The notes below the pieces were generated by a model, which did no database searches, was not told where the DNA came from, and saw only the letters and a program-made list of their open reading frames with translations. Source: Paenibacillus polysaccharolyticus (GTDB lineage: Bacteria; Bacillota; Bacilli; Paenibacillales; Paenibacillaceae). From it: a stretch of DNA of 64,000 nt. The position numbers and the translations under genes are program-made. The stretch lies in NCBI RefSeq assembly GCF_900102085.1, contig NZ_FMVM01000007.1:186001-250000 (forward strand). Direction: 5' to 3'. This document shows positions 19,810-28,374 of this stretch, piece after piece (within the stretch, counting starts at the first letter, position 1; the number at the start of each line of letters is the position of its first letter).

Positions 19810-21642
19810 TCATACACCTTTCCCTTCCGAATGGGCTGGATATCTCACTCTGATCATGGTCCCCTCTTCAAGCGTGCTCACAATCGTGATCCCGAACTGG
19901 GGACCGTACAGATACCTTAATCGGCTGTGCACACTTCGTAGTCCAAACATCTGACCGGATTCCTCGGGACGTTCCAGTTCCTCCTGGATTTCCGTAAGCC
20001 GGGAAGGATCAATGCCCTTGCCATTGTCCCGCACTTCAATCTGCAGGGCACCATCCGCTTCTCCCACCGTAATCGACAATCGGTTGTCGCTACGCTCCGT
20101 CCGAATACCATGCACCACATAATTTTCAATGATGGGCTGTAGCGAAAGTTTCACCACAGGATGCCCGTAATACATACTATCGATCTGAATCGTATATATA
20201 AAAATATCCTTGTACCGGATACGGAACAGCTCCAGATATAGACGGCAGGCTTCCATTTCATCCTTCAGTGTATAATTGGGCTTTTGCTGCACAAGGCTTT
20301 TGAACAGGACCGACAAGCTGTAGATCATCTCCCCTACATCTCTCGCCCCTTGGGAAATAGCCCTCATACGGATCACTTCGAGTGTATTGTAGAGGAAGTG
20401 CGGGTTAATTCGCGCTTGAAGTGCCACCAGTTCAGTCTCTTTTTGTCTGATCTCTGCCTTGTACACCCGTTCTATATACAAGTTCAATTCATCCAGCATT
20501 TCGTTAAAACTGTGCGATATTTGCCCCAGCTCATCCTCTCTGGCATCATCGATGCGTGCAGACAAATTGCCGTATTTTACTTTTTGGGTGAAACGAATGA
20601 TTCTACGGGTACGCTTGGCAAAGTTAATAATGAAAAAAGCCGGAAGCAGCACAGCAAACAGCAGAGAAATCAGGCTTATGGAGATAATGGTATTGCGAAT
20701 ACCCGCATACGATTCTGCCATCTCTTTCACAGGAACGGTACCAATGACAACGTAACCCTGATCCGCCGACACGAACCTGTTGACATACATGTTCCGTTCC
20801 TTTTTCATCGCCTCCATGTCTGTCTGGTCAAACAGGGAATCTGCTGCTTCCACATAGGGATACTTCTTCCCGTAGTATTTCGCGCTGGAGTCGAACAACA
20901 CCGTGCCTTTGGCGGACAGCACCACAATATCGCCCTTCAGATTGCGCTCGTAGTTGTCCAGGGCATTGCCGATGCCTTTCGAATCAAAAAAGATGAGGAA
21001 CTGGCCCATATTACGCAAAGTCTGAGTATTGTTAATGGGCACACGGATAGCGTATAACTCAGGGTCCCACAGATTGACAGCCTTGCGAATCCAGTAATTG
21101 GGCGCACTGATATTGGGCATCTCCATCGCCATCACATCGGGAATATAAGATCTGGCCACGTTGGTGTTCAGCTTGCGGAACTGTTTGTTTTGATTAAAGG
21201 TCAGCAAATCCTGCTTTTCGGCGCTATATAACATGATCTGATGAATGTCCGAATTACGGTCGATGATGTTCTGAAAATGGTTAAGCACCTCGGCCGAATA
21301 GTCATCCCGATTGGCGTAATACCCGTTGGTCATATGCTGAACATACTCGGCGTACGAGTGGTTCATCAGATAGGTGACGTTAGCAGATAACGCCTCATTC
21401 TGGTGCATATCCCTCACCATGTTCTGGACCGATTCATACTGCTGATGCATGTAACGATCGACATGCTCCATTGCCGCTTTCTGAATTGCCAGCTCCCGAC
21501 GTATGGTGGAGTCCGATACGGACAGAAAAATAATATACGACAATGTAATAATCGTAACGATCGATATCATCGAAAAGATGAACAGCATTTTCATGAACAT
21601 ATTGTTTTTGAAGAAATTATTGTAAACGCTACCAATTCGCAA
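19810..21642 (-). CDS. Sensor histidine kinase, YesM type
   Basis: About 610 residues. A membrane helix near the N-terminus is followed by a large extracytoplasmic sensor region (Cache-like), a second helix near residue 305, a HAMP region (RIIRFTQKVKYGNLSARIDD), the His_kinase phosphorylation segment ALQARINPHFLYNTLE and a C-terminal HATPase (DNGKGI). It should sense an extracellular sugar, directly or through the binding protein, and phosphorylate the adjacent regulator. TTG 21640-21642 is preferred because AGAGGGGG lies 7 bases upstream; the frame also allows a start at 21702, which would add 20 unlike residues. It ends one base before the regulator's ATG. Confidence 0.9.
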   Translation of the reverse strand: MRIGSVYNNFFKNNMFMKMLFIFSMISIVTIITLSYIIFLSVSDSTIRRELAIQKAAMEHVDRYMHQQYESVQNMVRDMHQNEALSANVTYLMNHSYAEYVQHMTNGYYANRDDYSAEVLNHFQNIIDRNSDIHQIMLYSAEKQDLLTFNQNKQFRKLNTNVARSYIPDVMAMEMPNISAPNYWIRKAVNLWDPELYAIRVPINNTQTLRNMGQFLIFFDSKGIGNALDNYERNLKGDIVVLSAKGTVLFDSSAKYYGKKYPYVEAADSLFDQTDMEAMKKERNMYVNRFVSADQGYVVIGTVPVKEMAESYAGIRNTIISISLISLLFAVLLPAFFIINFAKRTRRIIRFTQKVKYGNLSARIDDAREDELGQISHSFNEMLDELNLYIERVYKAEIRQKETELVALQARINPHFLYNTLEVIRMRAISQGARDVGEMIYSLSVLFKSLVQQKPNYTLKDEMEACRLYLELFRIRYKDIFIYTIQIDSMYYGHPVVKLSLQPIIENYVVHGIRTERSDNRLSITVGEADGALQIEVRDNGKGIDPSRLTEIQEELERPEESGQMFGLRSVHSRLRYLYGPQFGITIVSTLEEGTMIRVRYPAHSEGKGV

Positions 21643-21793
21643 ACTGGCACCCCCTCTGATGCTGTTTTTCTGTCTTGAATTATAGCATCCGCCCTCTGAC
21701 ATAGACGTATCACCCGCAACTATTCTTTAGTTTATACCTCGGATTCTTTAATTTCGCCCTGTTTCTAGCTGACGATAAAAGCCAAAACAAAAG

Positions 21794-21831
21794 ATAGCCC
21801 TCTTCACTCCGTTCGGGGTGAGAAGGGCTAT
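21794..21831 (-). terminator. Terminator of the TPR gene
   Basis: Long stem ATAGCCCTTCTCACCCC with its complement, followed on the minus strand by CTTTTGTTTTGG, 14 bases after the TPR gene. It isolates the sugar locus from the dnaB side. Confidence 0.85.
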
Positions 21832-21844
21832 TTCTGCAATACAT

Positions 21845-22759
21845 TTAATCCCTATATTCGGGGTGACTATGTCTGGAGCAGCCGAACAAGTAACATTTGG
21901 AACTTGAAGATGTTGTAAACTTAAATGGCGGGACATAACCTTGTGATATCCTCTGGATCAGATATTCGTATTCCGTTTTTTCATTTTGCAAGCGAGTCAC
22001 GTATGCCACTTTATCACTTTCTGTCCAATTCTCATCGCAATCTTCTGCCTGTGCTTCCTCAATATCATCTTGTTTTAACCGAATACATTCTTCTGCAATT
22101 TCAACTGCACGTTCCATTGCATTCGTCTGAACTAGAGCATATATATATCTACACACCCAGTCGGGCGATTTAGAATATGTGTCCCATGATTTTTCAAACC
22201 AATGCATCGCTTCGGAAAAACAAGCAAGCTCCAAGTACAGTTCTGCCACATGTACCTCTCCGACAAAATCATCATCACTTTCCAAGAAGGCATCCAGTTT
22301 GTGTTTTGCTTCAATGGTATGTCCCAGCTGAATTAAACAGTGAACATGACTATACATGGCGTAATCAGAAGGCCCAGCACTTTTCAAAAATAATGCTGAA
22401 GCCTGTTCCAACTCTCCGAGATGATATTTGGCAATTGCTAAGTTATTGTATGCCTCTTTGGAAGGCTCCACAGCAATAGAGTCTGATAGTACAACCGCGG
22501 CTTCTTCCCATCTCTCCATCTGAACAAGTAATTCACCAAGCAGACTGTAAGGAAAATGAGAGGTTGGTTTCAACGCCACTGCTTCCTGAGCCAATTCAAT
22601 AGCTGCTTCGATATCCCCCTCTTCGTGATAATAGATCCAGGACAGATTGGTCAAGGACTGAACATCCCTTGAATCATTCAATGCTTTCTGAAATAAAGCC
22701 AACGCTGCATCATAATCATTATTTTCAAGGTATTCGATGGCTTTCTGATTCGTACTCAA
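21845..22759 (-). CDS. TPR-repeat protein
   Basis: A 304-residue soluble protein built mainly of tetratricopeptide helix pairs (about residues 5-230; for example YDAALALFQKALNDSRD, IEAAIELAQEAVALKPTSHFP and WEEAAVVLSDSIAVEPSKEAY). The C-terminal part is less regular and cysteine-containing. Such proteins are protein-protein interaction scaffolds; no catalytic domain is visible and no function can be assigned. The start is a TTG (22757-22759) with AGGGAG upstream. It lies between the dnaB terminator and its own terminator. Confidence 0.85.
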   Translation of the reverse strand: MSTNQKAIEYLENNDYDAALALFQKALNDSRDVQSLTNLSWIYYHEEGDIEAAIELAQEAVALKPTSHFPYSLLGELLVQMERWEEAAVVLSDSIAVEPSKEAYNNLAIAKYHLGELEQASALFLKSAGPSDYAMYSHVHCLIQLGHTIEAKHKLDAFLESDDDFVGEVHVAELYLELACFSEAMHWFEKSWDTYSKSPDWVCRYIYALVQTNAMERAVEIAEECIRLKQDDIEEAQAEDCDENWTESDKVAYVTRLQNEKTEYEYLIQRISQGYVPPFKFTTSSSSKCYLFGCSRHSHPEYRD

Positions 22760-22823
22760 CGGAGTTGCTCTCCCTTCAAATTGAATTGCGCTCCTCTAAT
22801 GACGTACTGCTGCACGCCTATGT

Positions 22824-22855
22824 AAAAAAGCGAGTCACCTCTCATAAGGGACCCG
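22824..22855 (-). terminator. Terminator of dnaB
   Basis: GCGGGTCCCTTATGAGAGG with TGACTCGC folds imperfectly on the minus strand and is followed by TTTTTT, 15 bases after dnaB. Confidence 0.8.
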
Positions 22856-22869
22856 CCTGTATCGTACAA

Positions 22870-24405
22870 CTATAACGTTCCTTTTTGCTTGCTCGCCTGC
22901 ATCTCCTGAGCAAATCGCATCATCTCTTCAAACTCTTCCTCCGAAACGTTATCCCCATCATGGCTTATGTCTTGTACAATCGGAATTTCGGGTTTGGCTT
23001 TGGTTCCTTTACCGTATGTACGGGTACGGGTTCCAGCTGCTCCTGCAGCCTGCTTGCCTTTGACCTTCGCCTGATCACGAATATATTGCACAGCCTTCTC
23101 ATACGTATTAACCTGCTTCAGCAACATATTGGAGGCAATCGCCTCAACAAAATTACGATTAATCCGTTGCTCGCCGCCCGATACAAGCAATGCCATCAGA
23201 TAATGAATCAATACGTTGATCACTTCACCAGGTAGCTTGTAACTCAGATCAATTTTTTCGAAAATATCAACCAGATTATCCGGTACAGCCCCCGGGAAAA
23301 ATGTTTGCAACAACCGAGTGTACGGCTCGTTACGAAGCATCATATTGTATTGATGAATATCACACTTGGTTGCAAATTGCGGTGGCACCTCGACATAATA
23401 CTCCATCTGAACAACATGCTCCACTGGGGGTTCACCGGAGTCATTATATGCCTGTGGCTCCTCCATATGCTGGCGAAGAGCAACCACCTTGGCGGCTTGC
23501 ACTGTCTGCTGTTCCTGACGTTTCTTCGTTTGTCTGAATTGCATGCTCGCCTTGTGTTGAAGATCATCCAGCAATAGTTGTCCTTGCGGGCTAAATACAC
23601 CATCCTCGTCCAACAGTCGGCACACATCCTGCACGCTAAGACTAAACTTGTTCACTACAAAATTGACGATCCCGAGCTGTTCATGATCAAAACGAAGTTG
23701 TTCCACATAACGTCGGTTTACCGACTCACGCGGGAAGCGTAAAATAATGTCCGCATAATTCAGTGCATTTTCTTCAACAGCATCATTCGTGCCTGTTCGC
23801 TGTGCCGATGTGGATACTTCGGAGAGTGCCTGCTCCAGCTCGTAATCAATGACATGCGTGTTAAGCTCAAATATATCGTAAAAGGGAACTGAAATATTTT
23901 CTTTATTGGCTGCAACGTAAGGTGCATCCCCATTTTCAACTGCCGAAAAGCCAGCTCGTAGCGACAACACAGCAAACTTGCCAATTTTGTCCCGTAGCAA
24001 CAGTGTCAGATGCTGTGTACGGAAAAACTCTCCTGGCGAGAGCGGCGGCTGCAGTTCATACTCATAGATGTAATCATCATTCTCTGGAATATAGACCCGC
24101 GATGTCTGGAGAAGACCTACTGCCTCCAGCTTGGACGCCTGTTCAACCAGATATTTACGTCCTTTCTCGCTAGGCTCCAGCCCCAATGTCATGAACAGCC
24201 TTCGTTGCTGCTCAAGCGGGGAATAACCGACCTGTTCTCCGGGGAGATGCTGAAATAACAGCCGATACAAGCCAACCGCAAAAGCACCTACCATAGGCTG
24301 GTAAGCTCCTGTGAGCATGCGGTCGTCCAGGGCGCTTAATCCAAACTCCCTGTATACGCAGTAGCGATGATGTTCCGTATAATGATGCAAATTCTTCATG
24401 CGCAT
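22870..24405 (-). CDS. dnaB: Replication initiation and membrane-attachment protein DnaB (Bacillus type)
   Basis: This 511-residue protein is the Bacillota DnaB, not the helicase: it acts with DnaD and DnaI to load helicase at oriC and PriA restart sites and tethers origins to the membrane. The N-terminal winged-helix region (FGLSALDDRMLTGAYQPMVG) and the C-terminal DnaD-like domain (about 375-460, ending AVQYIRDQAK) are recognisable, followed by a charged tail (SEEEFEEMMRFAQEMQ). The start is supported by AAGGAG 8 bases upstream. In B. subtilis dnaI follows directly; here a terminator, a TPR gene and a glycosidase locus intervene. Confidence 0.9.
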   Translation of the reverse strand: MRMKNLHHYTEHHRYCVYREFGLSALDDRMLTGAYQPMVGAFAVGLYRLLFQHLPGEQVGYSPLEQQRRLFMTLGLEPSEKGRKYLVEQASKLEAVGLLQTSRVYIPENDDYIYEYELQPPLSPGEFFRTQHLTLLLRDKIGKFAVLSLRAGFSAVENGDAPYVAANKENISVPFYDIFELNTHVIDYELEQALSEVSTSAQRTGTNDAVEENALNYADIILRFPRESVNRRYVEQLRFDHEQLGIVNFVVNKFSLSVQDVCRLLDEDGVFSPQGQLLLDDLQHKASMQFRQTKKRQEQQTVQAAKVVALRQHMEEPQAYNDSGEPPVEHVVQMEYYVEVPPQFATKCDIHQYNMMLRNEPYTRLLQTFFPGAVPDNLVDIFEKIDLSYKLPGEVINVLIHYLMALLVSGGEQRINRNFVEAIASNMLLKQVNTYEKAVQYIRDQAKVKGKQAAGAAGTRTRTYGKGTKAKPEIPIVQDISHDGDNVSEEEFEEMMRFAQEMQASKQKGTL

Positions 24406-24699
24406 AGCCTGATCTCCTTCTTCCCCAAAGGTTGTTTTTCTATTCTATCATAAATGTCCGATCCTCAAATGCTCAAAAACAGGTAAAAAACCAACCCGTT
24501 CTCTCTCCGTTTCATCCTAGGTCGACATCGTTCACGTTTTCGCAGAATTGGGCGAATTTTCAAATGAATAACGACAAAGAGTCGCTAGAATACTATAAAA
24601 GCTACAGAGCGAGATTACAAGCGAAAATAGTTTAAATCTATTCATCTTATGCTTATGAAAAAAAGCGTACAAACATTCCCGTACCCCGTTCGTCACAAC
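24406..24699. other. Intergenic region upstream of dnaB, no gene seen
   Basis: AT-rich and without a credible coding frame; the only short open frame lacks a ribosome binding site and has unlikely composition. It should hold the dnaB promoter, but no clear -35/-10 pair was recognised. Confidence 0.5.
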
Positions 24700-24752
24700 A
24701 AAAAAGCCTTCCCTTTGCACGCGTAAGCGTTTGCGTCAAAGATAAAGACTTT
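24700..24752 (-). terminator. Terminator of the yuiB-like gene
   Basis: Minus-strand hairpin around CTTTGACGC and GCGTGCAAAG with flanking partial pairing, then GGCTTTTTT. Confidence 0.7.
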
Positions 24753-24790
24753 TCCAAGTTATTGCGGCAGATGCCTTCACTTTCCAGTCA

Positions 24791-25084
24791 TCAGAACATT
24801 CGATATCCGCCTAAACGCAGTTTCTGAATCGTCCATCCGCTGATTATCGCACCCGCGAGGCCTGCAACCCCTGTCATATAATCGACCAACTGGAACGATC
24901 CAAGATGTGACACGAGCGTAGATGAATGATCCCATAAGGAATATACCACCACAGGCAAAATAACGATGACGAACAGATAGGAAGGAAACCAGGTGGTCTT
25001 CATAAGCATATTCAAAATGAAACCGATACCAAACATCATCACAAAAAATAATACCATTAATACAAGCACAGGTATAAACTGCAT
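24791..25084 (-). CDS. YuiB-like small membrane protein
   Basis: A 97-residue, very hydrophobic protein with about three helices. The motif FGIGFILNMLMKTTWFPS near the N-terminus resembles YuiB of B. subtilis, a conserved protein of unknown function encoded near the NADH dehydrogenase yumB and the reductase yumC; similar genes lie 2-4 kb away here. ATG 25082-25084 is chosen because AGAGGTG lies just upstream and the family begins there; the frame stays open for 39 more codons of unlike composition. It has its own terminator. Confidence 0.8.
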   Translation of the reverse strand: MQFIPVLVLMVLFFVMMFGIGFILNMLMKTTWFPSYLFVIVILPVVVYSLWDHSSTLVSHLGSFQLVDYMTGVAGLAGAIISGWTIQKLRLGGYRMF

Positions 25085-25212
25085 CGGCTGACGTTCACCT
25101 CTTCTTTCACACTTTCGGTTTTCCCTTCTGGATAGTAGTAAGTTTACCGCAAAAAATGTGGCGAAGCAACGAACTTTCTGGACAAATCTACCGATTTTCA
25201 CGAGAAGATCAT

Positions 25213-25242
25213 TTGCCCTCCTGCTTCATATTGGGATACAAT
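25213..25242 (+). promoter_or_regulatory. Sigma-A-type promoter of chdC/hemQ
   Basis: TTGCCC (25213-25218), an 18-base spacer and TACAAT (25237-25242), about 70 bases before the start codon. Confidence 0.6.
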
Positions 25243-25311
25243 ATAACGATAAAGCACTAAACCATCCCTTACCGGGATTTGGAAATATAATCCGCAGGAG
25301 GAACAATATCC

Positions 25312-26058
25312 ATGAACGAAGCCGCATCAACCCTGGAGGGCTGGTATGCCCTGCATGATTTTCGCTCGATGAACTGGACCGCTTGGAAAGCAGCCGACGA
25401 TGAAGAGCGTGCTGTTGCCCTGGACGAGCTTCAAGAGTTTTGGAATGATTGGAAAAAAGTCGAGGAGGCTTCCCAAGGCAGCACTGTAGTTTATACAGTC
25501 GTAGGTCAGAAAGCTGACTTTGTGATGATGCATCTGCGCGAAACGCTGGAAGATCTGAAGGCAGTAGAGAACGCCTTCAACAAAACAACGTTTGCCAAAT
25601 ACACGACTAAAGCTTATTCATATGTCAGTGTAGTTGAACTGAGCAACTATCTTGGCAAAGAGGGCGAAGATCCGATGCAAAATCCGGAGATTATTGCCCG
25701 TCTTAAACCGGTTTTACCACAACGCCAATACATTTGTTTCTACCCAATGAACAAAAAGCGTGAGTTGAACGACAACTGGTACATGTTGTCCATGGACGAG
25801 CGCCGTACCATGATGCGCAGTCACGGCATGATCGGCCGCAGTTATGCGGGTAAAGTGAAACAGATCATTACCGGCTCCGTCGGATTTGATGATTGGGAAT
25901 GGGGCGTTACGCTGTTCGCTGATGATGCGCTTCAATTCAAAAAACTCGTGTACGAGATGCGCTTTGATGAAGTAAGTGCACGCTACGGTGAATTTGGCTC
26001 CTTCTATGTAGGAAGCTTGCTGAACGAAAGCACACTGGAAGAGATGCTGAAACTGTAA
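25312..26058 (+). CDS. hemQ: Coproheme decarboxylase (ChdC/HemQ)
   Basis: ChdC catalyses the last step of the coproporphyrin-dependent haem pathway of Gram-positive bacteria, two oxidative decarboxylations of coproheme to haem b. The 248-residue chlorite-dismutase-like protein has the family length and the hallmark region [17 protein letters not shown], holding the reactive tyrosine, followed by [15 protein letters not shown] with the proximal-histidine segment and [23 protein letters not shown] at 25298-25303 supports ATG 25312. The gene is monocistronic with two terminators behind it. Haem supply links it to ctaA (56983-57921) and to respiration. Confidence 0.96.
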   Translation: MNEAASTLEGWYALHDFRSMNWTAWKAADDEERAVALDELQEFWNDWKKVEEASQGSTVVYTVVGQKADFVMMHLRETLEDLKAVENAFNKTTFAKYTTKAYSYVSVVELSNYLGKEGEDPMQNPEIIARLKPVLPQRQYICFYPMNKKRELNDNWYMLSMDERRTMMRSHGMIGRSYAGKVKQIITGSVGFDDWEWGVTLFADDALQFKKLVYEMRFDEVSARYGEFGSFYVGSLLNESTLEEMLKL

Positions 26059-26075
26059 TTTTGTATACATGCAAG

Positions 26076-26120
26076 AATCGTCCAGCTTGCCTTCTCTTAA
26101 GGTAGGCTGAACGATTTTTT
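26076..26120 (+). terminator. Terminator of hemQ
   Basis: Stem AATCGTCCAGC with GCTGAACGATT and an inner GCC/GGT extension, followed by TTTTTT, 18 bases after the stop codon. Confidence 0.9.
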
Positions 26121-26140
26121 ATATTTTAAGGACAGCATAA

Positions 26141-26180
26141 AAAATCACCGCCGGACGTATTGCTCCACGGTGATTTTTTT
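26141..26180. terminator. Second, bidirectional terminator
   Basis: AAAATCACCG and CGGTGATTTT form a 10-bp stem with a 17-base loop and have T-runs on both strands. It is a backup for hemQ and may also stop transcripts arriving from the right. Confidence 0.75.
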
Positions 26181-26238
26181 CATACCTAATTACCTAATTC
26201 AAGCTTGATTAGGATCTATATAATTTGAATTGTTTAAT

Positions 26239-26391
26239 GTTTACACAAAAACGGAGAGGACAGAAAAAACCTGGAAAAGCGAAGCGCTCGCATTTATCAC
26301 CGAATTTTCCCCTTTGAAAAAGGGAATCAAAAAAATTTGGGGATAACAGCGATTGAAAGGTTATTCTGTCATCGGAGTGCTCCGTGTAAAC
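26239..26391 (+). repeat. Foldback repeat, copy B (most complete)
   Basis: A 153-base imperfect palindrome bounded by GTTTACAC and GTGTAAAC. The outer arms (ACGGAGAGGACAG, left; CTGTCATCGGAGTGCTCCGT, right) pair imperfectly. A side hairpin GCGAAGCGCTCGC and a long inner stem TTATCACCGAATTT (26294-26307) with AAATTTGGGGATAA (26333-26346), capped by TCCCCTTTGAAAAAGGGA, lie inside. The same architecture recurs at 3241-3430, 9012-9066 and 36904-37568. No open frame fits it. Confidence 0.85.
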
Positions 26392-26417
26392 TCATCTTGT
26401 TTAAATTATATGAAATC

Positions 26418-26672
26418 TCAATCCTGCTCCTCTTCATCAACTGCTTTCAGAGATTCGAGGAATTCAGCAGTTGCACGATCACGGTCACGGCTCTTTTCCT
26501 TCAGCCGTTCAATCGCCGGCAGAATAAGAATATCTACTTCTTTCTGAACGATGTAAGCCAGGTCATATTGATTCTGTTCCTCCAGGTACCCGCCGACCTG
26601 CATCAAGTCGTTGTAACGATCCAGTTCCTCACGGGTTAACAGACCACGAACCTGCACACTGCAATGTCTCAT
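26418..26672 (-). CDS. Small hypothetical protein coupled to ndh
   Basis: An 84-residue, charged, helical protein (EELDRYNDLMQVGGYLEEQNQYDLAY, then a basic-acidic helix ending AVDEEEQD). It has no membrane segment and no recognised domain. Its ATG overlaps the stop codon of the NADH dehydrogenase gene (ATGA at 26669-26672), so the two are translationally coupled and likely act together; regulation or assembly of the dehydrogenase is a guess. It ends just before foldback repeat B. Confidence 0.75.
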   Translation of the reverse strand: MRHCSVQVRGLLTREELDRYNDLMQVGGYLEEQNQYDLAYIVQKEVDILILPAIERLKEKSRDRDRATAEFLESLKAVDEEEQD

Positions 26673-27862
26673 CCGAAGAACCGTCCTTTCCTCAGGACCA
26701 GCGGAATACCTCCAATGATAAACAAATAGCGCATATCCACTAATTTTTTCAATTGTGCTGCTTTCCAGCCCTTGTATTTCTTATCCCCAACGACAGCAAT
26801 CGCTTCCCCTTTACCCAAAGAGGCAACAGTACCTTTGCTGGTGAATTCAAAAGGCTGAGGCTGCTTGTTGCGAATGGCTGCGACAATATTTTTGGCACAG
26901 TTCACACCTTGCTGCATCGCAATCTGTGCTGTTGGCGGATACGGTCTGCCCTCCTTGTTAAACACAAGGGAGTTGTCCCCAATCACATACACATGTTCAT
27001 GCCCAGGAGCACGCAAATATTCATCCACCTTTACACGACCACGCATCACTTCAAGCCCCGCCTGTTCAAGTAAGGAATTCCCTCGAATGCCTCCTGTCCA
27101 TACGACTGTGGCAGCGTCGATTTTCTCGCCTTCACCAACGATTACGCCATCAGGAAGACATTGCTTGATTGGAACACCAATTTTAAACGTAACCCCTTTT
27201 TTCTTCAGTACGTTCATCGCATGCTCCACAAGTTCCGGATCGAACCCCGGCAATGCCGAAGGTGCAGCTTCAACATTATAGATGTGTACATTTTTCGGGT
27301 CCACGTCAAATTCTTTGCACAGCTGCGGGATACGATCAGCAAGTTCTGCAACAAATTCTACGCCGCTAAAACCTGCTCCCCCTACAACAAACCGAATACG
27401 GTTTCGTTTATTGTCGTTTTTGTACATTGCGAATTGATATTCGATATGTTCGCGAATCAGCCTCACAGAGTTGATGCTACGAATGGTCATCGCGTGTTCC
27501 AGCATACCCGGTATACCAAAAGTTTCCGGCTCTCCACCTAGTCCAATAATCAGGTAATCATAGGACAACGTTCCATCCTCCAGAATGACTTTACGATCCT
27601 GAAGCCGGATCTCCTTCACGGATGATTTTACCAGATCAATCTTGAATTCATCGATCAGTTTGGAAATAGAAACTCTCGCATGCTCTATTTTATCCGTGCC
27701 GGCTGCCGGCATATGTAGATGGGTTGTAATATAGTGATAATCATGCCGATTCACCAATGTGACGTCAGCTTCATTATAGTTGAGTTCCTTCTGCAGCCGC
27801 TGCGCTGTCAGAATTCCGCCATATCCCGCTCCGAGAATGACGATTTTGGGAATGCTGCTCAT
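26669..27862 (-). CDS. Type II NADH dehydrogenase (NADH:quinone oxidoreductase)
   Basis: A single-subunit, non-proton-pumping flavoprotein that passes electrons from NADH to menaquinone at the inner face of the membrane. The 397 residues hold the FAD-binding GAGYGG near the N-terminus, YDYLIIGLGGEPETFGIPG, the NADH-binding FVVGGAGFSGVEFVAELAD and the FAD motif VYVIGDNSLV. The C-terminus (KLVDMRYLFIIGG) fits membrane association. ATG 27860-27862 has AAGGAG at proper spacing; the frame is open 19 codons further but without a start signal. YumB/Ndh type. A Rex-like operator lies about 160-180 bases upstream, and the stop codon overlaps a small coupled gene. Confidence 0.94.
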   Translation of the reverse strand: MSSIPKIVILGAGYGGILTAQRLQKELNYNEADVTLVNRHDYHYITTHLHMPAAGTDKIEHARVSISKLIDEFKIDLVKSSVKEIRLQDRKVILEDGTLSYDYLIIGLGGEPETFGIPGMLEHAMTIRSINSVRLIREHIEYQFAMYKNDNKRNRIRFVVGGAGFSGVEFVAELADRIPQLCKEFDVDPKNVHIYNVEAAPSALPGFDPELVEHAMNVLKKKGVTFKIGVPIKQCLPDGVIVGEGEKIDAATVVWTGGIRGNSLLEQAGLEVMRGRVKVDEYLRAPGHEHVYVIGDNSLVFNKEGRPYPPTAQIAMQQGVNCAKNIVAAIRNKQPQPFEFTSKGTVASLGKGEAIAVVGDKKYKGWKAAQLKKLVDMRYLFIIGGIPLVLRKGRFFG

Positions 27863-28025
27863 ATCTGTACTCCTTCCGGTTTCGCTCGCATCCTTCCTGA
27901 TAATTGAGGTGGAATGCAAAATGCTCTTACTTACAAGTATTGCTCAGGTCTTATCCAATATGACGACAAATGTAAAATTCGTAAGTGTATATTAACTTCT
28001 GTACGTATAATATCGACGATTATAG

Positions 28026-28043
28026 TTGTGAAATTAACCACAA
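28026..28043. promoter_or_regulatory. Candidate Rex (NADH/NAD+ redox) operator
   Basis: TTGTGAAATTAACCACAA is an 18-base near-palindrome matching TTGTGAAN4TTCACAA at 12 of 14 fixed positions. A further half site TTTCCACAA follows at 28045-28053. It lies in the divergent region between ndh and yumC. Confidence 0.5.
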
Positions 28044-28246
28044 GTTTCCACAAAACGAGGTTGTTTCTTAACCTGATATTATGACTCTAATTTTGACAAA
28101 AAAACACATAGTACAGGTCAAGGATATCTGTATTTCTCGTAAAGATCAAGGTTTTTTTTGTTATTTTTCATAGCCTTTCATTTCCAATTTCATCCTATTC
28201 TCACCAGAACTTCATCATTTATTCTCAGATTAGTGATCCAGCTAAC

Positions 28247-28275
28247 TTTGCAACCCAGATTACACCGTTTATAAT
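28247..28275 (+). promoter_or_regulatory. Sigma-A-type promoter of yumC
   Basis: TTTGCA (28247-28252), a 17-base spacer and a perfect TATAAT (28270-28275), about 100 bases before the start codon. Confidence 0.65.
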
Positions 28276-28374
28276 AGGAAAGACAGTTTGGCACCCATGC
28301 AGATTATGTGACGTAATTTGCAAAAAATAATCACTGTTCTCTACCTATTAAAATAAGAAAGGTGTTGTTGATTT

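Noticed and set aside
5596..22759. Prophage or integrative element carrying the sugar locus
   Set aside because: No integrase, transposase, tRNA target or flanking direct repeats were found; the locus reads as ordinary metabolic genes.
24432..24635. 67-codon frame upstream of dnaB
   Set aside because: No Shine-Dalgarno sequence, low-complexity AT-rich translation and no family resemblance.
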